A stretch of DNA of 64,000 bases from assembly GCF_020360975.1 (NCBI RefSeq), contig NW_025408683.1, positions 1,116,001 through 1,180,000 on the forward strand, read 5' to 3'. Each line of letters starts with the position of its first letter. Position 1 is the first letter of the stretch. Origin of the DNA: Hirsutella rhossiliensis (lineage: Eukaryota; Ascomycota; Sordariomycetes; Hypocreales; Ophiocordycipitaceae). A model generated the notes under the pieces. That model worked only from the letters and a program-made list of their open reading frames with translations, searched no databases and was not told the DNA's origin. A program made the position numbers and the translations under genes. This document shows positions 47,857 through 58,768 of the stretch, one piece after another.

Positions 47857-50800
47857 TCTCAGCAAGCTGAGAGCGCGGGCGGAAGGATAAGGGCAGGCAC
47901 AATTGAGTCCAAACGATGATGCATGTTTTTCTATCTATCTATGCGACATTGAGGTACGGAGGACGATAGGGGACTGTCGGCGGACCAGGGCAGCTACGTT
48001 AGGGAGGGACCTAGAGAAGGGATCCCTGGCCTATGTAATAGGAACGCATGAAGACTTCCTTAGTAAGGAAGGCTACCACTTTATGCGTGGGCATAGCTAT
48101 ATATGCGTGGGTAAAGCCCCTTACTCAGGAGGTCCCTAGATGGCCCTAAGACCTCTTGTATAAATAGCCCCTTCAGACTGCCCCTTTAGAGAGAGAACAT
48201 GCATCTTGAACCTAGCTGTGTGACCCCCCCTTATTCCGATGTGTATTGACATAACATTCCACCGACAGGGACACTGTTGCAAAACTCCCTTTTAGGTCTA
48301 GGCTCCCCTGGCCCCGGTTATATGAGTACCTCGGGTTAGTGTGGAAAATGTACCGCGGACTAGCAGCGGGCCCGCACGTTAACGCTCCTTAAGTCCGTTT
48401 ACTACCCTCCGGAGGCGGCGATAGTCTAGCGCTATGGTCTTTCGCTTCCTAGGGCTCTTCTTAGCTATCTCGTCGAAAGAGGCTAAGCGGGATATTGCAA
48501 TTAGCGATAGGCTATATTAGTTATTCTAGCAGAAGTGCTATTAGGATATATATCTTACTTTTAGCTAGATAATCTATTCGATATAGGAGCTAGTCCTAGA
48601 GCTATAGTAAGCTCGTAGTTATTATAATACGTAGTAGTACGCTAGGTAAGGTGCCGATTTAGTCCCTAAAGATATATATAGTATTAATAGAGAGACCTAT
48701 AGATTTAAATTAATTAATAGCTTATTACTCTTAGTAGGCAGAAAATCCTTTACCCTTTACGTAGTCCTAATATATAGCGCTAGTACTATTTCTTATATAT
48801 AAGCGAAATAGGTATATACTTTTAACGAAATTTAACTTAGGTATATTTATTCCTAGGGCCTTTAATGCCTCGTATAACGCGGGGACGGGATTAGGTAGGA
48901 GGAAATAAAGAACTAAAATTAAAAGAATAGTCTCTATTAATATTATTATACTATAAAAGGAAAATTATCTTAATTTACTAGCGGCACTCTTAGGAGTAAT
49001 ACCTTCTTAAATAAGTAGTATTAATCCTATCCCTAGTTCGGTAGTAGTAGCCCCTAACGCTAGGCCGGTATAGGCTAAGTATAGACCCCCCCTACTAGTA
49101 CTTAGCCGCTTTCTATAAAAATTTTCTCTACTTTTAACTTCTACTAAACGTAATAGTAAGGCCACCTAACCTAATCGATTAATATCGTAACTATATTAGT
49201 TTCCTCTACCTTAATAGTATTTCGCGAAGTAGAATTAAGTATAAACTTTAGAAGCGTTACTACGTCGCCGTCGATCTAAGTATAATCTCCCGCCGAATCG
49301 CTAGGTAGGGTCTCCCGCGCTAGCAATCCTATACTAGAGAAACTCCGGAATTAATAGAGGCTACCTATAATCTAATCTTTTACGTTAGCCTTAACGAAAA
49401 GTAAACCCTAAGTATTCTATAGAGACGGGGCTAGTAGATTACGAAGCAAGGCCTAAAACGTATTAGGCTTTACCCGGACCGCCGTTAGGTGCGTAGACTT
49501 AATAGCGATAAGGAGCGCCTAGCATTATTAGAAAAAACCGAACAAGCTATTATCGATATAACGCGATGCTCTAATACTATTTCGGGATATAGTAGAAACC
49601 TTCTATAACCTTATCTCCGTTAGTAAAAGTAGCTCTAGGTACTAAGAGATCCTCTCTTTAAGATATATAAGATTATATTCCCGAATAAGGTCGAGCTTAG
49701 AAAGAGGATATTTCGGAGAAAGAAAGGATAGTTTCTTATCCTAGGCCTAAACTACTAATAGTATATTAATAGCTATAAGAAGCTTAGGGTATACGGATTC
49801 GAGATATACGCGGCTATTAACGCCTACTCGCGTAATATTATCTAGTTCTACCTTAAGCACTCTACTATAACTGCCTTAAGCATACTAAAGTAGTACCTAG
49901 CGGTATATAACGCCTATAACTTCCGGCTATAGTACTTATAAGCGGATAGGGGGAGCGAAACGCCGTTAGTTATAGTAGCCTATTAGAACTTTATTTTAAC
50001 TATAGACGGACGTATAGAATAGTATAAGTAAGTCTTTTAGTAAGGTAGGAGATTAAAGGATTCGTATAAGGTAGCCCTAAGTACGAAGAATGTTAAGATT
50101 AAGAGTTAGTAGGAGCGTATACTCTATATCTCCTCTCGGTAGTAGGTAGACTATTTTAGGGAGCTCGTAAGGGATAGGGACTTCGACGGCGATATACTAG
50201 AGGATTAGATTACTATCTACGCCGTCTTCGAAGATATATTACGTTAAGAGCTCTTCGACTTTATAGAGGCATAGAATCTTTATCGAATACGCCTTTAAAA
50301 GAACCGTCCCTATATAGTCTATAGCTAGCCCTAGATAAATTACTATTACCCCGACCTAGATAAGGCATATAATTAGGCTATCCCTATTAATCGCTTAGTT
50401 TTACACGAAATAGGGCGACCGTTAGTAGATATTAATATTAGCACGTGCTTAGAGCCCGAGATAAAGGATTAGTGCTATAAGACGCTCCTTAAAATAGGCT
50501 ATAATTAGGTCGTTCTTAGAAGTCGCTAGGACCTAGATAAATTGCGACCCTTTAAGCGTTTCTATCTTAGTCTCTAGGATAAGATTATTTAGTATATCGA
50601 AAGTAGCCGGTAGCCTATACTAGCGTACCGTAAAGCGCTAACTAGGGGCGTTGCTAAATATATAAGCGTAATATCTATTTATAAGTATACTAACCTAAAC
50701 GTATATAGTAAGTATTACTTAAGCGGGTAAATCGAGCCCGAGAAGAAGAGCTTAGAGATAGTGTAAGGGAACACGTATCACGGTACGGTCAGTCAGGTAG

Positions 50801-52176
50801 TAGAGATAGCTGGAGGTACTGCGCTGTGTGTATTGTGTTCTCCTCGTCGCAAGACTGAAGCTTGCGAGAAGAGGGATTTTTTCCTCTTCGGCCGGAGTGG
50901 CGAGAGGTCTATGACATGTGAGCGGGGTAGGCACGATTCCCTGCCGATACCCTGCCGACACATTGGTACTACGTACCCGAGTACTTTGTCAGCCCATACC
51001 TCCTAGTAGCGTTCTCACAGATAGGCAATTAGTAGAGTAACTATTAGTTAAACTAGGCTTTAAAGATAAGGAAGGAACCGATATTAAAGGAATAAGCGGT
51101 AACGAGGAGGAAAGCAATAGTTTAAATAAGAAACCGGAGTAGTTAAGTGCCTTATAGACGATACCGGCAACCGGTTTCTATCTATAGGAATAGTCGAGGC
51201 CGAGGGAGTTAGAATCGCTAATCTAAATTCTCTGCCTATAAAGTATAGGCAGTTATATTATATAATAAGATATATAGGCAGTATAGACGACTAAGCGGCA
51301 ATCGGGAAGAGGATCCCCTATAAATCGGGCAACGAAAGACTCTTAATTTATATCTAATAAAGGAAATCTATCTCTCTTATATATATAAATAGAGAGACTA
51401 AGGGCAGCTACTACCTATAGGCAGTAGCTTAACTAGTCGTGACTGCCTATTAGGCAGTAGGCAGTGCCGTAAATAAGCATCTAATCTTAATAAGTTATAT
51501 ATTTCTATCGTACTAGCTACTAAAGGTAGAGGCGACTAGTAGTATATATATAAATTCCGATAATAGTTTCCGGCCCTTTATCTAGGGTAGGAGGCTAGAC
51601 GACTCTACTCTACTTATCTTAGTACCGTCTAGATTTTATAAATAAGAATATTTTAGTAAAATAATAGCCTCGCCCGCTAAAATACGGCTAGGAAAACCCC
51701 TAGTAATTTTATTAAGTCTAGTATCCGACTATTACGTTATACGTATTAATGCGTTTGCTAGTAGTATATATAGTGCCGACTCGCCGTATAATATTAGTGG
51801 TGCGGCTAGCAGGCGACGCTGTCTATAGAAGTGCGTTTTACTGGTCCTCTGCGGCCCTATACACTGAGGTATATGGCGCAATGTACTAAGGGGCAACCTA
51901 TATACCGCACTAACCTGTTTCGTCTAGTCGGAAGCGGTTTTAGGGGTTTTGCAACAGTGACCCCTATAGGCTGCCGTATTGAGGGGGTATTTATACGAAT
52001 AGATACAAATCTGGGACCCGTGGTGGCCCTGAATCAGTGCCAATTCCCGTGTATCCCGATTAGGGCAATGTTCCTCTACTGTATCGATACCTGACTCAAG
52101 TCCTTGTGTCTGACCTGCCTCTTTCACCGGAGTTTATACGTGTGCGGATTAGACCGTCAGTCTGCTCCCTCTGACA
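47857..52176 (+). mobile_element. Integrase-bearing DNA transposon (Ginger-like?) inserted in the LINE
   Basis: GGTAC at 47852-47856 and 52177-52181 flanks a 4320-bp insert that splits the LINE between codons for RLNGY and YLHAIGA. Its ends are TCTCAG and CTGACA, a near-match of 5 of 6 bases as an inverted repeat. The two outer 300-500 bp are not RIPed; the body is. Within the body, plus-strand 49768-50130 reads, across stops, like a fungal integrase-core protein: GFEIYAAINAYSRNII, ADRGSETP (Asp codon 49945-49947), KSQQERI. The first catalytic Asp is Asn (49819-49821). Ends are not long direct repeats, so it is not an LTR element. Ginger elements share TGT-type ends, short duplications and an integrase-like DDE; the match is suggestive only. 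Confidence 0.55.
50755..51006. mobile_element. Small non-RIPed insert inside the integrase transposon
   Basis: Around 50755 the RIPed reading frame (IEPEKKSLEIV) breaks off and seems to resume near 51007 (VLTDRQLVE). The 250 bp between keep normal CpA and TpG. It starts TGTAAGGGAACACG, and GATAG/CCTAG flank it, giving at most a 3-bp TAG duplication. It could be a solo LTR or MITE; no family is recognised. Confidence 0.4.
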
Positions 52177-52737
52177 GGTACCTACATGCGATAGGAGCTA
52201 CAGATTCGGATTTGTGTGGTTGTGGACAGGCACGAGAAACAATTGATCACTTTCTCTTTCGATGCACAAAGTGGATTACGCAACGGAACATTCTCTTCGA
52301 ATGCGCGAGGGCCAAGATTGGGAACTTGTCTTTCTTCTTGGGAGGAAAGGCTGCATCGGATGGCGACAAATGGAAGCCAGACGTGCAGGCTGTTCGTGCG
52401 GCGATCAAATTTGCAATTGAGACGGAACGGCTCGACAGAAACCAGCAACCATCAGAAAACAATTGAACTCTAATAGGCAACTGCACTAACACATCTCAGC
52501 TTCGAACTGGCAGACCGCGCTTCAGCTGCTGCGAATAGGATGCTGAACACTTGGAGAATTCGGCCTTTAAGCAGGCCTGTCATGGGACCAATGATAACGA
52601 GGCTAAAAAGCAAGTGATATGACGACAATCCGTGGGGCTTGGGGAGTCAGGTACCAAACGTGCTGAAATGTAACTAGATTGTGTAAAGGCCTTATAGGGA
52701 CCTCCCTCCGGGCGAAATAAATCCATCCATCCATCCG

Positions 52738-53793
52738 CGACTGAAAGTTAAACATCAATCCACAAGAACTCCACAGCAACGGGGCCAAAATTTGTCCAAC
52801 TTAAAATGTGATGAAAAAGCGACTGCGAGATGTGCATCATCCTGTTTCGCAGTCATCAAGCCATTGTGGTCGCTTGCTATTCCGCTGCAGCCGTCCCGAG
52901 CTCCGATACACCACTACCATCTCCCGATCTGTCAAGATCGGAACGCTCATTCACTGTGCTGCCTAACAGGCAGCAAGCAGTTCGTAATGCCATATTAGTG
53001 ATGGATTCGAACCTTCTAGGTGACGTCGTCATCTATGCTGCCTGGGTGGCAACATCGCCACTCAGCCCAAAATCACAAGTATAAGAAGCCAACTTTTCAC
53101 TATCACTTAGATAGAGAATTAAGAGTCTTTCGTTGCCCGATTCACAGGGGATCTTCTTCCCGATCGTTGCTCAGTCACCCACACTGTCCGTGCATCCTGT
53201 TGTGTGACACGATCACTCTCAACAGCCAGAAAATGTCTTTGGGCACGAGGCGTTCGGCCGGGCGGAATCCTTGCCTTCTTTGCTAAGTTTTTCTCTGGCC
53301 TATCTGGCGCTTGCGATGTTACCGGAAGCTCTGGTCAGGCTTTCTAACCATACGCCATACGCCATACGGACCTGTATGGTTTATGGTGTATGTTTTATTC
53401 TCATATGGTGAACTAAACCATATATTGCCCATACAAGAAATGACGTCATTGGGCCATACTTCCCGTGCCCGAGGGGGTGTTATTACTGCACTCTTCGGCC
53501 GACTCGGACCCGTATTGATCAACCTCCTCTATTCTTAACCCTGCCGTGATGCCGCTGCGGATCCAGCTTTTCAGGCACTCTCCTCTCTCGACTGTCGATG
53601 CTCCGAGAAGCATTCGATCCCAAGAGATAGTGCGTCTCGCAGGGATAAAAAATGGAAGGTAAGAGTCAATCTTGTTCATTGTCCTCTATCTAAAATGAAT
53701 GTGAGAAGTTCTGTCTCCTTATAGTCCTGAGGGAATATGACTGCCTTGTGGTGGCGAATTTGCCACTTGCCACCCAGGGTGCTTTTGTAATGT
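52738..53793. repeat. Repeat debris between LINE end and pogo transposon
   Basis: Bases 52850-53190 match, in inverse orientation, the RIPed stretch 51235-51540 of the integrase transposon; the shared run includes GGGCAACGAAAGACTCTTAA. At 53350-53450 several CCATACG / GTATGG units form imperfect inverted repeats. No gene is recognised. Confidence 0.5.
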
Positions 53794-53795
53794 TA

Positions 53796-55647
53796 AGTCC
53801 CTGCACATAGAAATGGGCACCCCCCTGTTTTGGGCACCCCAAAAAAATCACGACCATTTTCAACACCATTAATTCAATCCCTTCTCACTGCCCACCACCG
53901 TGCACTACGATACAATCGTCACCTATTTCTGAAACCTCAGCTTCGGTTTCATCAGATTCTTCATTCTCAGCTGCGTTCACCTCCTCCTGCGCCCGTCGTA
54001 TTGCCTCAATATTGGCGAACCTCGAATTCGGGCTCGTGACCACCCTCTTCCTTTTTTTCGGCTTGACGGCCGCCAATTGTGTTTCCAGTGCCTGAATCTG
54101 CAATTGAGCTTTTGCTAAAAGGCCATCCTTCTCGTCAAACCCTTTGTGATCTTCCTGAACAGCAATCTCTTCGTGGGCACGTCGTCGTCTAGCTGGTTGA
54201 ATTGAACTACCTGAACCTTCAGATCTTGCGAGCGCCTCGGGGTCGACCACGCAATCTGGGATGTGTCTGATTGCCAGTCACTGGTGGGTAAGTGGCTATT
54301 GAATGCATTGGCCACATTTTTCGCGTTCTTTTGCGTCTGTTGCTGTTCTCCAGCAGAAGAGGGCTCAAAGTGGCTTCGCCATCGACACCGGCCACAAACC
54401 CGTCGCTTTCCAGCCACCCTTGATGTTTGACACAGTGAGCGCTTGCTCGCGTGCTTTCTGGTAGCAGGAAAGAAAGTTTTGCTTGCCGACTGGGCTTGAA
54501 TCGGTCAGGAGGCTGAGAAATCCGACCTGTTTGCGGTAGTAGTGCTTAAGAGCGGAGAAGACAGACAAATCGAGCGGTTGCAGCACATGAGAGGTATGGG
54601 AGGTAAGAAAAGAAGGTGAATCTGATGCTGGTAGCATAGATACATGAAGTCAACCGTCTCGTGACTTCCGTGGCCGTCCAATACTAGCAGTCTTCGCTCC
54701 GAAGGGTCGGGTGGCTGGGTTCTTGGAATGAACACCTTTTCGAGCCACTCCACCGCAGTTTGGTCCGAAGTCCAGCCGTTCTTTGTCGCAGTGAATTGCC
54801 AGTCACTAAAAGTACTGAGATCTTCTGGGAACCACTGTTGCTGGACCGATTTGCCCTTGAAAATGACGGGTGGAGGGAGGAAGGTGCCGGCAGCGGACAC
54901 GCACTCGATGAACGACGTCCAGACCCGAGAACCAGGCGTCTTCTTTTGTACAGATCGTTTTTCAGCACTGCCAACGACCAGGCCATTCTCCCCAAGTCCT
55001 TCCATGATGCCTGCTTCATCCATGTTGTACCTGTTCTCCGGCTTAATAGCCAGAATCTCGGGAAGGAAGAAATTGTTGAACCAAGGCCGAATTACCTCGG
55101 TAGAAGCGCCGTTGACACGCGCAGAGTCTCTGTGATGGCACTTCTGGGTCCGAACTGCAGGATTTCGTCTTAAAAATGCTTGCATCCAGTGTTTTCCGAG
55201 CGGTGTGTGGTCTCCTTTGACGGCGAGCATGCGCTGCGCGAACTGCCTGATCTGCGAGTGAGTGGGAGGAAGGCCCAAGGCGTCCTGAATGAGAATCCAT
55301 TCGGTAAGTTGCTTTTCCTGTGTCTGAGAAAGCCTCTGAAGAGCAGAAAATGCATCCTTTCTGCATTCGTGACCATGCATGCGATTGTAAAGAGTTGCCC
55401 TCGGACGCCCCAATCGCGAGCAGCCTTCTTGGCGGATCCGCCATTGGCGATTGCCTCAAGGGCGCTGTGAATGTCAGACTCTGTATATTTCATCAGTAGT
55501 GGCTTGAAGACACATGCGTCAATTTTTTAGCAGATTGGATGCGTTTCCGCGGTGAAATTTGCTGTTGAAGTTGACGCAGCCGTTTAGGTTGGGCACCCAT
55601 CTTGGGTGCCCAAAACAGGGGGGTGCCCATTTCTATGTGCAGGGACT
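53796..55647 (-). mobile_element. pogo/Fot1-type DNA transposon
   Basis: Perfect 44-bp terminal inverted repeats start AGTCCCTGCACATAG at 53796 and end at 55647, flanked by TA on both sides (53794-53795, 55648-55649). TA duplication and one minus-strand transposase gene define the Tc1/mariner-pogo superfamily. The total of 1852 bp is normal for fungal Fot1-like elements. Confidence 0.92.
53885..55493 (-). pseudogene. pogo-type DDE transposase with frameshifts
   Basis: It starts MKYTESDIHSALEAIANGGS (psq-type helix-turn-helix), followed by a CENP-B-like second helix-turn-helix (WILIQDALGLPPTHSQIRQF). The DDE core has YNMDEAGIMEG, then LLVLDGHGSHET, and in another frame HTSHVLQPLDLSVFSALK carrying the third acidic residue. 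Two frame changes, near 55413 and near 54603, each fit the loss of one base. Further tail coding lies in other frames down to 53885. As assembled the protein cannot be made. Either the element is recently dead or these are consensus errors. Confidence 0.85.
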
Positions 55648-55670
55648 TATCTAGAACGTTCGATGACATC

Positions 55671-58600
55671 GCTTATCGGTGGTGCCCGCAATTGCGTCGT
55701 AATTCACTTAGGCCACGTGACCACTTATCGCCCGCAAAACGCCGCCCGTGAAATCGTGTGCAGGACGCCTGATAAGTGCATTTGATAAGTTCCCACCCAA
55801 CTTATCGGGTTTCCGGCCAACACCAGCCCAGACATTCGCCCGTAGGAACGTTGCCCGATCGACCGAGATGGCCGCGGACGACTCGTACACGGCAGCTGAC
55901 GAGCGCGCCCGTGCCGCCCGGAGGGCGGGCATCCAGGCGAAGAAGGACGAACAGCCGGCGAACACGGCGCGGAGTTACGCGGCGAAGCAGCGGGAGTGGA
56001 AGGCGCGTCCCCCGGCCGGTCCTCCACTTCGATCCCTGTCACGTACGGCCCCCCTAGGCGGCTAACAGACAAATACGTATAGGCCTGGTGCCATACGCCT
56101 CGGGCTGCAGCAGACGGCTCGCTCTATAGCTGGCCCGACGGCGAGCTCGTAACGCCGGACAAGCTGGCGGCGTGGCTCAAAGAGGATATCCTGTTACGAC
56201 GCGTTGTGCCGCCGCAGAAGAAGAAGCCGCGCGCGCGGGTAAGGTTAGGGGCGACGGCAACGGCGAGGCCGTACAGGTACGGCAACAGCGCGAACAGGAG
56301 CAGCTCGAGGCCGCGGCCATGGCAGAGGCCGAAAGCCTGGCCGAAGCTTTGAGGTCCCCTGGCCGAGGCCGCTGAGCTGCTCGCTGACGACCGCGAGGGT
56401 TACGTGCCACCCACAGGCCTCGCGACGGCTGCAGTAGACCTTACCGAAGGGTCTTTGCTTACGAGGGCACTATCGACGCCTATATCGCGGCCGTTATCGA
56501 GCTATGGAGGCTCCAGGTGGCTCACGGCAACTCGAATACGGAGAATCCCGGGGCGCCGCCGTACGAGGATTCCTTGAGCAACGGGGCCGGCAGCGGGGGA
56601 AGCACGACCGAGCCTCCTTTAAAGACCGCGGGAGCGACGGGATCCAGGCCGGCTACCTCCCCGATGAATGGCTTCGGATCCAGGATCTCCTTCTCACTGG
56701 CGCCGCGTATACGCCGCAAAACCTCCGTACGCGAGTCGACCTCCTCTTCGGCCACTACTACCTCTTACGGGGGGAGAACCGCCGCAAGATGGAGCTTGCA
56801 GACCTGTCCCTACTCGACTATCCGCCTTCGGAAGGGCCGACCCCCTGTGGTTGCCTGGTAAGCCTTTTACGGGACGGCAAGCTAAATAAGACGGCGAGGA
56901 AGGAGTTTATGGGCGCGCTCCGGCACAAGGACCCCTTATTCTGTACGCAAGGGCCCTAGCACAGCTCTTCTTTGGCGCTGGCACGTCGCCGGCGAACCGC
57001 CCCGTCCTTCCGGCGCCGTCAGGACTGGTATCGGATCAAGGTCCTCGTCGGGCGGGACCGCGAGCAGGAGCTCTCGTACCCGACGCAGCTACAAGAGACC
57101 TGGCGTATCTTCGGCGCTGCCGGCCTTATCGCGTCGAAGAAGACGCACCTCCCGCGCAGGGTGGGCGCCCAGGACGCGGAGACCCATGGCACGTCGCTCG
57201 CCCAGATCTCGCAGGCCGGCCGCTGGAACCAGAGCGTGCTCTGCCAGGCATATCTTACGCACCTACCGCGGCAGTTCATGCGTATCGTCGCCGGCTTCTC
57301 GGCCTCCCCGGGGGACTACTTCCTCGCGCGTGCGGCTCACGAACCCCCGTACGTCTTACAAAAGCAGCTGTGGCCGTGGATCGAGGAGTGGGAACCCCGC
57401 TTTGAGGCGCGGGCGCGCCGGCAATGCTGGGCAGAAGGCGGTCTCGACGACGACGACTTAGCCGCCGACGGCTTCCTTAAGCTTATGCGGCGCCTGCGTA
57501 TAGTACTTCTGCAGGACCTGGCCGTCCTACAGCTCCGCTACCCGTCGCTACCGTTCTTCGCCTACGCCCCTTTTAGCGGGCCCGAGTGGGACGAGTTCGC
57601 CGTCGCCGTGCGGTCCACCGCGGTAGGGGCTATGGAGCCGGTAAGCCTGCTCGTACGACGCGCGCTGCCGGAACTAAGCGGCGTCATAGAGAGCACGCGG
57701 GAGGCCCTGTTACAGAATAGTCAGCGGCTCGCCATCCGGCTTGAGGCCCGGCTGGACGGGATTCAGGGCGGCCTCGATGCCCTCCTCCAAGGCAAGGTCC
57801 CTATCACCTTTACCGGTTACTTCGGAGCCGGGTCAGCAGAGGCGCTGGCGCCGGCCCCGGCCCCGGCGCCGTCAACAGTACCTACCTTGAATCTCAATAC
57901 AGCTCCGGCCCCGGCCCCCGACCCAGAGCCTCTGGTACCAGGCATGCCTATCGTCACAGCCCTGGCAAGGGTCTTTACGGTGGGGGACGTCTGGAAGGAG
58001 TGGGAGGAAGGGTTTGCAGGTCAGAAGGCCGTACGGGAGCTGGAAGAGACGTGGGGAAGCCGCTGGCGCCCGGGGAACGGGGTCAGAGTGCAGTTCTGTC
58101 GCCGGAAGGTGATCTGGGACGAGCTGTTGGCCCGTATGGCGTCCGGCAAATGCAAGGAGGCGGCCGTTGCAGAGCTAGAGCTGTTACGCGCCGGCCGAAG
58201 CTTGAACCGACTCGTCGACGAACTCAAACAGCGCCGACGGCGGGGCCAGGATCGGGGCCAGGGCCAGGGCCAGATACGGGTACAGGTAGGGACCCCCGTG
58301 CCTGATGACCCAGGTCCAGGCCCGGGACCAGGTCCAACTCGAGGTCAGGGCCGTCGGGGGCGGAGGACCCGGCTGGGAAAGCGGACCGCCCCTCGTCGAC
58401 GTAAGCCAGCCGCCTCGTAGAGTCTTTACACATATTTATATCCATGTAACTAGACATATTTTTGAGGATCAAAGGGCCGTAGGATCAGTGCATTACTATC
58501 TCACAGTTCCTGTGGCCGAGCCTAGCCCCCCATTACCCATTCGCGGCGCTGCAACGCAAATATCTCGACGGGCAGTAGCCTATACGGAGTGCTCCTCGAC

Positions 58601-58768
58601 CAAACGCGCCGCCGGAGTAGTAGTCCCCAGGCCCCGGAATGGCCTGGATTGGGCTGCTGGCCGTGGAGATATTCGCGTGCGCGCCGCCGGGCACTTATCA
58701 GATGGTAGATGTGTAATCGCATACGATTTCCCGAAATTACTCCGCAAATCGACCCCACGATAAGTCCT
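55671..58768 (+). mobile_element. Crypton element, copy 1
   Basis: The 3098-bp unit starts GCTTATCGGTGG and ends just before the next GCTTATC at 58769. It has no terminal inverted repeats and encodes a tyrosine recombinase fused to a GCR1_C-type DNA-binding domain, which is the Crypton definition. GATAAGT/ACTTATC heptamers occur at 55723, 55771, 55784, 55800 and 58759, plus GCTTATC at both junctions. The sequence shows no RIP. Confidence 0.85.
55868..58420 (+). pseudogene. Crypton tyrosine recombinase, copy 1 (frameshifted front part)
   Basis: It starts MAADDSYTAADERARAARR at 55868. After early frame breaks, 56504-56959 carries the Arg box (LLRGENRRKMELADLS). After another break, 56972-58420 (482 codons) carries HLPRRVGAQDAE (H-x-x-R), the GRWN...AYLTHLP segment with the presumed catalytic Tyr, a Pro/Ala linker and a GCR1_C-like domain (VWKEWEEGFAGQK...CRRKVIWDELL, near 57985-58130), ending in a basic RRGRRTRLGKR tail. 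Frame breaks coincide with homopolymers (for example GGGCCC where copy 2 has GGGGCCC). Introns in the front part are possible. Confidence 0.8.

Larger units (their letters stand above)
28760..52737 (+). mobile_element. Tad-like LINE retrotransposon, split into three parts by later insertions
   Basis: Part 1 (28760-30330) holds ORF1 with zinc knuckles near 29963-30140, where Cys codons have become Tyr, and the start of the endonuclease domain (DEDLKDYGVLAVSKPYTRII, about 30217-30276). Part 2 (44978-47856) holds the endonuclease end, reverse transcriptase (GAYNRVYKERLL near 46140, FVNDYSA near 46405 for FVDDYSA) and RNase H (47260-47499). Part 3 (52182-52737) holds the C-terminal Cys-His segment CGCGQARETIDHFLFRCTKW and the 3' UTR ending in (ATCC)n. 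Parts 1 and 2 are heavily RIPed; part 3 is nearly clean. About 150 endonuclease codons seem to be missing between parts 1 and 2. Confidence 0.8.

Noticed and set aside
50760..50961. Solo LTR with TG...CA ends
   Set aside because: Bases flanking TGTAAGG and GACACA do not form a duplication; kept only as an unclassified insert.
48269..51952. A CACTA-type transposon from inverted CACTGTTGCAAAAC motifs at both ends
   Set aside because: The motifs are inverted and inward, but flanking 2-3 bp do not match, whereas GGTAC duplicates at 47852 and 52177 explain the whole insert. Worth remembering as an alternative.
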